Of a DNA stretch of 64,000 nucleotides, positions 19,207 through 27,061 are shown one piece after another (the first letter of the stretch is position 1; each line of letters begins with the position of its first letter). Under the pieces are notes generated by a model, which did not search any database, was not told where the DNA came from, and saw nothing but the letters and a program-made list of their open reading frames with translations. This DNA is from Clostridia bacterium (lineage in GTDB: Bacteria; Bacillota; Clostridia; Oscillospirales; Acutalibacteraceae): the NCBI GenBank assembly GCA_017399175.1, contig JAFQEE010000065.1, positions 1-64,000 on the forward strand, read 5' to 3'. Both the position numbers and the translations under genes were made by a program.

Positions 19207-20382
19207 TTATTCTTTGATTGGTGAAAAAGTTTTTTCCTTTGAACATACATCGGGATTATTAAGTACAAGACTAAAGAAATCTGTCGTTTTGTTTTCTATT
19301 TCATATATTCTATTAATGATATCATTATCATATTTAAGAACATCTGAATATCTAACAACAAAAGGTAATTTACAATTACCTACTAAATTCCCGACAATTT
19401 CCTTACAATTTTTGTTATAACCCAACAGTCTGCAATAAGGAACATTGATGTCAAGGTCATCGTTTGTAATAGCAAATTGATAGCAAAGAACAGCGCGTCT
19501 TATCCTTGAATGAGTATATCTTTTTGTTTTTGCAAAATCATATATTTCTTCTAAACTCACGCTATTACAGACAGCATCATTTATTCTGTTTTCCAATCCC
19601 TCGGACATATTAGCAATGTTTTCAGATTTTTCGTAAATCTTTGAACGCAATAATGCTAATGAGGATACATTATACTTATCTTTTGAAAGAATTTTACCTG
19701 TTGATATTGCGTTATGATACAAATCAATTATATTATTTGGTACAAACTTATCGAAAGATTTATTTTCAAAAATAAGTGAACGAATGTGTGTTGCTGAAGC
19801 AAAATCGTCAACTGCAAAATCATCATTATAATCAGCACCAATTCTATTAACACTTATAGGTTGAATTTTTGAATTCAGTTTTCTAATTGCTTTAAGATAC
19901 TCAACAGCTAATATGTTGTTAGGCAAAGAAATATCACAATTATCAATAAATTTATTAAAGGCCGATTGACGAGCTGACGGATAACTTTCACCTGTTTCAA
20001 GACACTTTTTCAATTCAATATCAAATTTTTCGTCTGTAAGAACATCAACAATTTTATTAAGATTATTTATATTTGCGTTTTCTGTTCCAAAAGCAATTTT
20101 ATCGCAACCAAATGAATCTAAAATTTTTACTGCATTATATGCAAAAGTTTCAGCAGATGCTGTCGCATAAACAAAAGGTAATTCAAGGACAATGTCTGCA
20201 CCGTTCATAAGTGCCGCCTTTACTCGTATGTCTTTAGGGAAAATTGCAGGTTCTCCCCTTTGGACAAAGTTTCCGCTCATTACACATACAACAACATCAC
20301 CCTGTTGTTTTACAGAGTCAATTAAGTGTTTGTGACCATTGTGAAAGGGATTGAACTCGCAAACTATTCCGATTACAGACAT
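19207..20382 (-). CDS. tmcAL: tRNA(Met) cytidine acetate ligase TmcAL (YlbM family)
   Basis: Forms N4-acetylcytidine at the wobble base of elongator tRNA-Met using acetate and ATP. The N-terminal nucleotidyltransferase motif CEFNPFHNGHKHL is seen at about 7-19, and MSGNFVQRGEPA at about 38-49. The start is ATG at 20382 with AAAGGAGA upstream; an extension ten codons upstream lacks a ribosome binding site. The 391 residues are typical. It is divergent from ackA. Acetate kinase and an acetate-dependent tRNA enzyme side by side is suggestive but could be chance. Confidence 0.92.
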   Translation of the reverse strand: MSVIGIVCEFNPFHNGHKHLIDSVKQQGDVVVCVMSGNFVQRGEPAIFPKDIRVKAALMNGADIVLELPFVYATASAETFAYNAVKILDSFGCDKIAFGTENANINNLNKIVDVLTDEKFDIELKKCLETGESYPSARQSAFNKFIDNCDISLPNNILAVEYLKAIRKLNSKIQPISVNRIGADYNDDFAVDDFASATHIRSLIFENKSFDKFVPNNIIDLYHNAISTGKILSKDKYNVSSLALLRSKIYEKSENIANMSEGLENRINDAVCNSVSLEEIYDFAKTKRYTHSRIRRAVLCYQFAITNDDLDINVPYCRLLGYNKNCKEIVGNLVGNCKLPFVVRYSDVLKYDNDIINRIYEIENKTTDFFSLVLNNPDVCSKEKTFSPIKE

Positions 20383-20420
20383 ATTTTTCTCCTTTTTAGA
20401 AAATATTGGCAAAACAAATC

Positions 20421-20449
20421 TTGAAATTATATAAATATAAGTATATAAT
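20421..20449 (+). promoter_or_regulatory. Sigma-A-type promoter of ackA
   Basis: TTGAAA (20421-20426), a 17-nt spacer and a perfect TATAAT (20444-20449) lie about 50 bp upstream of the ackA start. Confidence 0.75.
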
Positions 20450-20501
20450 AATACAGGTTTGATATTACTTCAAGAAAAATTTATAAACGGAGATGTTAAA
20501 A

Positions 20502-21710
20502 ATGAAAGTTCTTGTTATTAACGCAGGTAGTTCATCACTTAAATATCAGCTTATTGATATGGCTGACGAAAGTGTAATCGCAAAAGGTATTTGCGAAAGA
20601 GTTGGTACTCCTGAAGCGTGTATCAGCTTTAAAACTCCTGACGGTCAGAAAATCGAATACAATGCTCCTATGAGCAATCATACTGAAGCATTTGCTGCTG
20701 TTAAGGCTGCTCTTACTGAAGGTGAATACAAGGTAATTGATGATATCAGCGAAATAACTGCTGTTGGTCATCGTGTTGTTCAGGGTGGTTCACTCTTCAA
20801 CAAGAGTGTTCTTATCAATGATGAAGTTATCGCAGGTATTGAAAGTCTTAACGACCTTGCACCACTTCACAACCCTGCAAACATTATGGGTATCAATGCA
20901 AGTATCGAACTTTTTGGTAAAGATGTTCCTCAGGTTGCTGTTTTTGATAATGCATTCCACAGCACAATGCCTGCAGAAGCATACACATTCCCTATTCCAT
21001 GTGAATTGGCAAAGAAATATTCAATTCGCCGCTATGGTTTCCATGGTACATCTCATAAATTCGTAAGTGCAAGATGTGCAGAAGTTATGGGCAAGAACAT
21101 TGAGGACCTTAAGATTGTAACTTGTCACCTTGGTAACGGTTCATCAATCACAGCTGTTAAGAACGGTAAGGTTATTGATACAACAATGGGACTTACTCCA
21201 CTTGATGGTCTTGAAATGGGTACACGTTGCGGTGCTATTGACCCATCAGTTGTTCTTTTCCTTATGGAAAAAGAAAATCTTTCAGTTAAAGAAATGGATA
21301 CACTTCTTAACAAGAAGTCAGGTCTTCTTGGTGTTTCCGGTCTTTCTTCTGATGACAGAGACCTTAAGGCTGCTGCAGCAGAGGGAAATGAACAGTGTGC
21401 AACCGCAAGAAATATTCTTGCATATCAGATTAAGAAATATATCGGTGCATTTGCTGCTGCTATGAACGGTATCGACGCTATCGTATTCACAGGCGGTATC
21501 GGTGAAAATGCTGACGATATCCGTGATAAGGTTTGTAACGAAATTTCATACCTTGGTGTTGAAATCGACAACGAAATCGGCAAGACACTTGTTAAGGGTA
21601 AGGAAGGCGAACTTTCAACAGCAAACTCAAAGGTTAAAGTTTATGTTCTTCCTACAAACGAAGAACTTGCAATCGCAAGAGATACAAAGGATATCGTAAA
21701 CGCTCTTTAA
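20502..21710 (+). CDS. ackA: Acetate kinase
   Basis: Interconverts acetyl phosphate plus ADP with acetate plus ATP, the energy-yielding step of fermentation to acetate. The N-terminal VLVINAGSSSLKYQL motif and the RYGFHGTSH and GGIGEN motifs are all present. I chose ATG at 20502 (402 residues) because GGAG lies 9 nt upstream; an ATG three codons earlier falls in that ribosome binding site. No phosphotransacetylase gene is adjacent. The gene is rich in favoured codons, as expected for high expression, and ends at a strong terminator. Confidence 0.97.
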   Translation: MKVLVINAGSSSLKYQLIDMADESVIAKGICERVGTPEACISFKTPDGQKIEYNAPMSNHTEAFAAVKAALTEGEYKVIDDISEITAVGHRVVQGGSLFNKSVLINDEVIAGIESLNDLAPLHNPANIMGINASIELFGKDVPQVAVFDNAFHSTMPAEAYTFPIPCELAKKYSIRRYGFHGTSHKFVSARCAEVMGKNIEDLKIVTCHLGNGSSITAVKNGKVIDTTMGLTPLDGLEMGTRCGAIDPSVVLFLMEKENLSVKEMDTLLNKKSGLLGVSGLSSDDRDLKAAAAEGNEQCATARNILAYQIKKYIGAFAAAMNGIDAIVFTGGIGENADDIRDKVCNEISYLGVEIDNEIGKTLVKGKEGELSTANSKVKVYVLPTNEELAIARDTKDIVNAL

Positions 21711-21732
21711 TTCATAATTTAGCACAAAGATT

Positions 21733-21763
21733 AAGCCACTCACAATTGTGAGTGGCTTTTTGT
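21733..21763 (+). terminator. Terminator of ackA
   Basis: A perfect 11-bp stem AAGCCACTCAC/GTGAGTGGCTT (21733-21743 with 21748-21758) has an AATT loop and is followed by TTTTG. Confidence 0.9.
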
Positions 21764-21777
21764 ACTATTTTATTGTA

Positions 21778-21888
21778 TCAACCCAGCCAGTCATCGCCAT
21801 CTGGGTCAACTGAACTTATACTTAATGCAATATCTTCTTCAATTTCATAAATTGTAATATCAAAATCGGGTGTTATGTATTCTTTCAT
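21778..21888 (-). CDS. 36-residue acidic peptide, unknown function
   Basis: A complete ORF from ATG (21888) to TGA (21778), preceded by AGAAAGGA at good spacing. The peptide starts MKEYITPDFDITIYEIEEDI and ends in DPDGDDWLG. It has no signal peptide or membrane helix and is strongly acidic. It lies 24 bp downstream of the secreted DUF6273-type gene on the same strand, so the two are probably cotranscribed. From memory, short peptides of this style (MK-x-Y-x-x-P start, ED core, Gly/Asp/Trp end) recur in gut Clostridia without assigned function; I cannot verify that here. Confidence 0.6.
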   Translation of the reverse strand: MKEYITPDFDITIYEIEEDIALSISSVDPDGDDWLG

Positions 21889-21912
21889 AGTATTTTTCCT
21901 TTCTATTTATGC

Positions 21913-23463
21913 TTACCAGCCATATTTTTCACAAGCAACAGGATAATATGTTGCGTAAAGTGAATTAAAATCTGCATTCATAGGTGTTTCGCTGAAATAC
22001 CATTCTCCGTTTACGCAAATATACGCATAAGCTGTCAGCATATAGTTTTTATCATTTTCGGGAACATCTGTTACAAGACAAGTGAACATATAATATCCAT
22101 CTGCATCTTGGATGTATTTTACAGGAGCATCAACATATCCTGAAACTGTTCCACCTTGTGCTACGGTTTGTGCAGATTCTGCAGAAAAGTTCTCACCATC
22201 AATAGTGTAAACAAAACCTACCTTATCAATATTTTCTATTGCTTCTTCGTTTGTTGCACCTACAAGTTCTATGAAATCTTCATCAGAAATGTTTACACGA
22301 GTTCTTACATCAAAAGTATTTGCATATGAATTATCTGCATTTCTGTCAAAACGGATTTGTGAGGTCATTTGCTCAATTGTTAAACTGTTTTCCGTCTCTT
22401 GTTCTTCATAAATGTATGATGGGTCTATATATATAGCAGGACGAATACCTGAATAGGTATAGTATGAGTGAGTTTTACCCTCAGCATATCCACCATAAAA
22501 GACTGTACATATTCTACCGGAATAACGGTCAGGTGAACGCAACCACCATTGAGAATCTCCCTTATGTGCATAATCATCTTTAGTAATAGTGTAAAGTCCC
22601 TGTACCCTTGCATAATCTGTTCCCTGTGCAGCACGTGCTGAATCATATTCTGATGCATCTAAAGAAAAACCATAAGCACTATTTGTAACTTCATCATAAG
22701 AAAGTAAGAAAACTTTATCATAAGTTGTGTCACTATCAAATTCGGGATAGTTGGAATCGAAGCAACTATTATCCTGTGTAGAATACTGAATTTCTGCCTG
22801 TTCAACACTTGAAAATGCTGTGTTATAAAAATCGTTATTAAGCCAACTTCTCATTAAACTTGTTGCATAACTGTTAGTATCATTTTCAAAAGTAGATTCT
22901 AGATAATACGAACCATCTGTGATATCTAGATAAGCAGTATTATTAAATGGCTGTGCGTCAATTATACTCTCACACATTACAAAACTCTTTTCAGGGTCGA
23001 GAACACGCCATTCAAGAGGTTCATACTTAAACCAATATACGTTATTTATATAATATCCGTTCTCATCCTGATATGAATTATCTGACTCATTAGAAGGGAA
23101 TCTAGTATTAGATTGTCTGTACTGTGTAAATTTTACAGCTCTATATTGTATGCAATTATATGTAACATCTGCATATTTCATATAGTCACTTGGTATCATA
23201 TTACTTGTATAAGAATTTTCCGCAACATAATAATTGTATGAAACCCAATTTAATGTAAGAGAATTCAATTCTTTAAGAAGTGATTCATCTGTTACCTCAC
23301 TTTGAGGATATGAACCAAACTCAATTATATCTCCCACCTCATATTCGGATAATGTTTTTGCATTGGCTGTAGTAGATAAATCCACACCAATCAAAGGTAA
23401 GCAAGTTATTATCACAGCAAGTGATAATATGATTGATAAAACTTTAGTATACGCTTTTTTCAT
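21913..23463 (-). CDS. Secreted DUF6273-type protein
   Basis: 516 residues. A signal peptide covers about 1-35 (basic MKKAYTK, hydrophobic core, TTANA). The body has the DUF6273 pattern: GDIIEFGSYPQ near the start, then WRVLDPEK, SWLNNDFYNTAF, WWLRSP and GIRPAIYID, a C-type-lectin/formylglycine-enzyme-like fold of unknown role. A C-terminal beta-rich region of about 160 residues follows. It is probably exported and surface-located. The start at 23463 has GGAGG 8 nt upstream; an ATG five codons earlier overlaps that site. Its leader holds a terminator-like hairpin and a nested palindrome, suggesting regulation at the RNA level. Confidence 0.8.
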   Translation of the reverse strand: MKKAYTKVLSIILSLAVIITCLPLIGVDLSTTANAKTLSEYEVGDIIEFGSYPQSEVTDESLLKELNSLTLNWVSYNYYVAENSYTSNMIPSDYMKYADVTYNCIQYRAVKFTQYRQSNTRFPSNESDNSYQDENGYYINNVYWFKYEPLEWRVLDPEKSFVMCESIIDAQPFNNTAYLDITDGSYYLESTFENDTNSYATSLMRSWLNNDFYNTAFSSVEQAEIQYSTQDNSCFDSNYPEFDSDTTYDKVFLLSYDEVTNSAYGFSLDASEYDSARAAQGTDYARVQGLYTITKDDYAHKGDSQWWLRSPDRYSGRICTVFYGGYAEGKTHSYYTYSGIRPAIYIDPSYIYEEQETENSLTIEQMTSQIRFDRNADNSYANTFDVRTRVNISDEDFIELVGATNEEAIENIDKVGFVYTIDGENFSAESAQTVAQGGTVSGYVDAPVKYIQDADGYYMFTCLVTDVPENDKNYMLTAYAYICVNGEWYFSETPMNADFNSLYATYYPVACEKYGW

Positions 23464-23488
23464 TTCCTTTTCCTCCATAAAAATAAAA

Positions 23489-23512
23489 GTGCATCAGCCG
23501 AAGCCAATGCAC
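23489..23512 (-). terminator. Attenuator-like hairpin in the leader of the DUF6273-type gene
   Basis: On the minus strand GTGCAT-TGGC-TTCG-GCTG-ATGCAC forms a hairpin with a TTCG loop, followed by TTTTATTTT and then the GGAGG ribosome binding site. It would end transcription just before the gene unless prevented. Confidence 0.6.
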
Positions 23513-23536
23513 GAAAAATACATAGCTCCAACTGTC

Positions 23537-23649
23537 GCCAAACAAATCTACATAAATTACCAAAAGTATATGCAAATAGAGCATCTGTATTTTTACCTAA
23601 ATAAAAATACATATACTAATTGGTAAAAAAATATTAAAATTTGTTTGGC
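23537..23649 (-). other. Nested palindromic leader element (candidate structured RNA or small insertion element)
   Basis: Three nested inverted repeats share one centre. The outer arms are GCCAAACAAAT (23537-23547 with 23639-23649). The middle arms are TACCAA/TTGGTA and AGTATATG/CATATACT (23558-23572 with 23610-23625). The inner arms are GTATTTTT/AAAAATAC (23587-23594 with 23603-23610), closing an 8-nt loop. It lies 25 bp upstream of the attenuator-like hairpin. No known riboswitch signature was recognised. Confidence 0.6.
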
Positions 23650-23704
23650 ACTTTTAGTTTACCACGCATTTTGAGAAAAATCAATATCTGTGATGATATT
23701 CAGC

Positions 23705-23749
23705 AATTTGTTCAAAATGAATTATCAAATAAATTCATTTAAACAAATT
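23705..23749. repeat. AT-rich inverted repeat
   Basis: AATTTGTTCAAAATGAATT (23705-23723) pairs with AATTCATTTAAACAAATT (23732-23749) apart from one or two mismatches, around an 8-nt loop. It lies in the 680-bp gap between the DUF6273-type gene and spoIVB. No gene is seen around it. Confidence 0.5.
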
Positions 23750-23825
23750 AGAGGTTGTGGGGTAAGTGTAAGTTAAAAGTGGAAAATGGAAAACGAAAGA
23801 ACTGCGTTGTGATTGTGAATGATAT

Positions 23826-24069
23826 GCCATTCTGAGGAGTGAAACGACGAAGAATTTCTGTTGGTTAATATGTTACTATTGGAGAGATTCTTCGCTTCGC
23901 TCAGAATGACAAATTGGAGTTTGTCGATGAGGCTTCTCCTTGAGGAGAAGCTGTCTGCGAAGCAGACTGATGAGGTGTAGGTTGCGATATCATCCGTTAA
24001 TTATAATAATAAAACGACTTTCCCACCTCATCCGCCTCGTTCCTCGGCACCTTCCCCTCAAGGGGAAGG
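23826..24069. repeat. Cluster of short palindromic intergenic repeats
   Basis: Non-coding stretch with several interspersed elements. ATTCTGAG...GAAGAAT (23829-23855) faces GATTCTTCGCTTCGCTCAGAATGAC (23886-23910), an element seen again at 60512 and 62827. Perfect hairpins GCTTCTCCTTGAGGAGAAGC (23932-23951), GTCTGCGAAGCAGAC (23953-23967) and CCTTCCCCTCAAGGGGAAGG (24050-24069) follow. GATGAGGTG (23969-23977) is mirrored by CACCTCATC (24024-24032). No open frame in it has coding character. Confidence 0.75.
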
Positions 24070-24108
24070 CAAAATCCCGATAAATTATGATTTGTAACAA
24101 AAATTTCA

Positions 24109-24141
24109 GGGTAGAGTTTTTTAAGACTCTACCCCTTTTTT
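24109..24141 (-). terminator. Terminator-like hairpin after spoIVB
   Basis: GGGTAGAGT (24109-24117) pairs with ACTCTACCC (24126-24134). The T run is stronger on the plus strand (CTTTTTT); on the minus strand, the spoIVB side, the flank is TGAAATTTTTG. It starts 1 bp past the spoIVB stop. Confidence 0.6.
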
Positions 24142-24142
24142 G

Positions 24143-25384
24143 TCAGGATGCGGTTTTCAGTTTTTCTGTGCTTATTTTCTCCTGACTGTTGGAGGTTTCT
24201 AACATTCTCTCTGCAAATATTGCATAGCCTTGTTTCGGGTTATTTACGAAAACGTGTGTTACTGCTCCCACAAGTTTTCCGTTCTGAATTATTGGACTTC
24301 CACTCATACCCTGTACTATTCCGCCTGTTACTTCAAGAAGTTTTTCATCAGTTACTTTAATTATCATATCTTTGTTTATTGATGACGAATTGGAATATAT
24401 CTTCGTTATTTCAATGTCATAATATTCAAGTTCTTCGTTGGTGACTGTACATCTTATTTGTGCTTTTCCCTCTTTAACTTCCTGTTTAACAGCAACGGGA
24501 ATTTCTTCTGTTCTATCTGTCACAGAGTATCCGTAAATTCCTGTTTCATCATTCAAGCACAACATTCCGTTATTTTTACCTGACATTTTTCCGCACAATT
24601 CACCAACATTACCAAATGTGCTTTTACTGAGTCCCGTTAATGTTACATCTGCCATTATACCTGTTTTAATCGGCATTATTTCGTTTGTATCTACATCATA
24701 AATGGGATGTCCAAGTCCTGCGAATGTGTTATTGGACTTATTATAGAATGTTACTGTACCGAGTCCTGCTGTACTGTCCCTCACCCAAAGACCTGCTTTA
24801 TAATCTCCGCTGTCTTTTTCTTTAACTGTCTTAAATATCAAATTTATGGTTTTGTTTTTTCTTAACACTTTAATTTCTATTTCTTTGCCTTTACTTTCCT
24901 GCAAAATCTTTGAAAAGTGGGACGATGAAGTAACATCTTTTCCATTTACCGACTTAACAATATCACCGATTTTAATATCTGCTGTTTTTCCGGGACATTC
25001 AAAACCTGAATCCGTTTCAATTTCCTCAAAATCAACAATAATTACTCCATCGGTATAAAGCTTTATTCCAAATAATTCTCCGCCCGGTACAACATATTGC
25101 CTTTTAGAATTTGTTATCAATGTGTTTTTTACGGGAATAATATTTAAAAGCTTTATTTCTGTCGGCTTTTGTGATGCCTTGACAGTCTCAAGTACAACTC
25201 CAGCCTCTTCTTCCGATTCAAGACTATATAAATCAATGCCTAAGACATTTGGAACATTATAGTCTTCATTTTCAATTACTGTGATTTTATCGGGAATTGT
25301 TTTTTCACCTAAAAATATAATTGAATAAATTAATAAACAAAAAATTGAACAAATAACTGATAAAAATTTAAAAAAACTATGCAA
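24143..25384 (-). CDS. spoIVB: SpoIVB peptidase (S55 family)
   Basis: Serine peptidase made in the forespore and secreted across its membrane, where it triggers pro-sigma-K processing in the mother cell. The 413 residues show an N-terminal membrane helix (about 8-26) and a PDZ domain at about 105-180. The S55 peptidase domain has H226 in GLGHPI, D346 in KVTDEK and S361 in GMSGSP. The 15-residue D-to-S spacing matches the Bacillus subtilis enzyme (D363/S378). A strong ribosome binding site, GGAGGTGAT, precedes ATG. The gene usually sits next to spo0A, but no spo0A is found here. Confidence 0.95.
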   Translation of the reverse strand: MHSFFKFLSVICSIFCLLIYSIIFLGEKTIPDKITVIENEDYNVPNVLGIDLYSLESEEEAGVVLETVKASQKPTEIKLLNIIPVKNTLITNSKRQYVVPGGELFGIKLYTDGVIIVDFEEIETDSGFECPGKTADIKIGDIVKSVNGKDVTSSSHFSKILQESKGKEIEIKVLRKNKTINLIFKTVKEKDSGDYKAGLWVRDSTAGLGTVTFYNKSNNTFAGLGHPIYDVDTNEIMPIKTGIMADVTLTGLSKSTFGNVGELCGKMSGKNNGMLCLNDETGIYGYSVTDRTEEIPVAVKQEVKEGKAQIRCTVTNEELEYYDIEITKIYSNSSSINKDMIIKVTDEKLLEVTGGIVQGMSGSPIIQNGKLVGAVTHVFVNNPKQGYAIFAERMLETSNSQEKISTEKLKTAS

Positions 25385-25451
25385 ATTATCACCTCCGTAC
25401 GACTTTGAGCCGCACTAATAATTTGTCTTATTTTTTTTATTTTAGTAAAGG

Positions 25452-25504
25452 AAATAAAAACGCCTTACGGTGAATTTTCACTAATAATGAAATAACCGTA
25501 AGGC
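25452..25504 (-). terminator. Terminator of the lon-to-aroK operon
   Basis: GCCTTACGGT (25462-25471) pairs perfectly with ACCGTAAGGC (25495-25504). On the minus strand it is followed by GTTTTTATTT. It lies 7 bp beyond the aroK stop. Confidence 0.85.
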
Positions 25505-25510
25505 ATTATT

Positions 25511-26005
25511 TTATTTAAGTATATTACAGATTTTTTCAACAGTTTCTTCCACATTGGAATTATTCAAATCAAGAATATAATCCGCATATTTTACATACAA
25601 AGGATAACGCTGATTGAATATATCATCAATGGTCTGCGATTTATCAGCAGCAACACCGCGAGTATTTATATTATCGAGTCTGCTTTTGATTTCGGGAAGT
25701 GAAACATTAAGGAAGAAAATTTTACCATTTTCTTTAAGATGTTTCATTGAATCTTCTCTGAAAACAACACTGCCACCTGTTGCAACAACTGAGTTTTCAC
25801 AGTCCATAGATTTGACTGCCAAGGCTTCACAATCAAGAAATTTTTCAATACCGTCATTGTCAATTATTTCCTGTAACAGTCTTTTTTCACGCTGTTGAAT
25901 AATCAAATCAGTATCGACAAAGCCAATACCAAGAGTTTTTGCGAGTATAACACCGACTGTGCTTTTACCACAACCGGGCATACCAATAAGAACTATATTT
26001 GACAT
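25511..26005 (-). CDS. aroK: Shikimate kinase
   Basis: Phosphorylates shikimate at the 3-OH using ATP in aromatic amino acid synthesis. The P-loop GMPGCGKST is at residues 8-16, with DTD just after at about 32-34 and the GGS triplet of the shikimate site at about 77-79. The 164 residues are normal. It begins 3 bp after pfkA, at the end of the operon, and a terminator follows. Other shikimate genes are not in the window. Confidence 0.93.
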   Translation of the reverse strand: MSNIVLIGMPGCGKSTVGVILAKTLGIGFVDTDLIIQQREKRLLQEIIDNDGIEKFLDCEALAVKSMDCENSVVATGGSVVFREDSMKHLKENGKIFFLNVSLPEIKSRLDNINTRGVAADKSQTIDDIFNQRYPLYVKYADYILDLNNSNVEETVEKICNILK

Positions 26006-26008
26006 AAC

Positions 26009-26971
26009 TTAGATTGAAATTTCGTGAGCAATCTTGTACATATTAAGGTCAAGTGACTTTTTCATATTAAGTGCTTCGAAAATATCATAGTCAACAATTT
26101 CATCGTGCTGCATTGCGATAACTCTGTTACCGATGCCGTCCTTAAGAAGTTCAACAGCCTTATGGCCCATAAGAGATGCTGTTACTCTGTCACGAACTGT
26201 TGGATGACCACCACGCTGAACATGACCAAGAATTGTTGCACGAGTTTCAACACCTGTTTCGTTTTCAATTCTCTTTGCCATTTCTTCAACGCCACCGATA
26301 CCCTCAGCAACGATAATGATGAAATGCTTTTTGCCTGTAAGCTGTGTTCTCTTCATTCTGTCGATAACATCACGCTGGAAGTCATATTCAACTTCAGGAA
26401 TAAGGATTGATGTTGCACCACAAGCAATACCCGCATTAAGTGCAATATAACCTGCGCGTCTGCCCATTACCTCAACAACTGTGCAACGGTCGTGTGATTC
26501 AGATGTATCACGAAGTCTGTCAACCATTTCAAGAACAGTATTAAGAGATGTATCATAACCGATTGTGTAGTCACTACAAGCAATATCGTTATCGATTGTG
26601 CCGGGAATACCAACACAAGGAAGTCCGCGAAGAGATAAGTCACGAGCACCTCTAAATGAACCGTCACCGCCGATTACTACGATACCGTCAAGTCCAACAT
26701 CTTTTGCTACTTTAAGTGCTTTCTGAAGACCTTCTTCTGTTTTGAATTCAGGACTTCTTGCAGAATAGAGGAATGTACCGCCACGGTTGATAATGTTTGA
26801 TACTGAACGAAGATTCATTTCGTACATATCGCCCTGCATAAGGCCATTATATCCTCTTCTGATACCCATTACTCGCATATCGTTTTCGCATGCTGAACGA
26901 ACAACTGAACGAATAGCGGCATTCATGCCCGGTGCGTCGCCACCACTTGTAAGAACACCTATAGTTTTCAT
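26009..26971 (-). CDS. pfkA: ATP-dependent 6-phosphofructokinase
   Basis: Commits fructose 6-phosphate to glycolysis. The ATP-binding motif GGDGS is at 101-105; a glycine at 104 fits ATP rather than pyrophosphate as phosphate donor. The catalytic PGTIDND motif has D127. At 320 residues it is the classical bacterial allosteric type. It follows dnaE by 90 bp, a common dnaE-pfkA order in Firmicutes, and is coupled to aroK with 3 bp between them. Confidence 0.96.
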   Translation of the reverse strand: MKTIGVLTSGGDAPGMNAAIRSVVRSACENDMRVMGIRRGYNGLMQGDMYEMNLRSVSNIINRGGTFLYSARSPEFKTEEGLQKALKVAKDVGLDGIVVIGGDGSFRGARDLSLRGLPCVGIPGTIDNDIACSDYTIGYDTSLNTVLEMVDRLRDTSESHDRCTVVEVMGRRAGYIALNAGIACGATSILIPEVEYDFQRDVIDRMKRTQLTGKKHFIIIVAEGIGGVEEMAKRIENETGVETRATILGHVQRGGHPTVRDRVTASLMGHKAVELLKDGIGNRVIAMQHDEIVDYDIFEALNMKKSLDLNMYKIAHEISI

Positions 26972-27061
26972 TTTATCACCCTTTATTAGTATTTGCTAAA
27001 TATTTCCACATTGAGAGTTTATAATAACATAAGAAACAATAAATTGCAAGTAATATGCCAA

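Noticed and set aside
23363..23626. Plus-strand ORF across the DUF6273-type gene start and leader
   Set aside because: It overlaps the signal peptide on the opposite strand and the palindromic leader; its frame has no supporting ribosome binding site.
23537..23649. Known riboswitch such as cyclic-di-GMP type
   Set aside because: The conserved core elements of that class were not found; only nested stems are visible, so it is left as an unclassified element.
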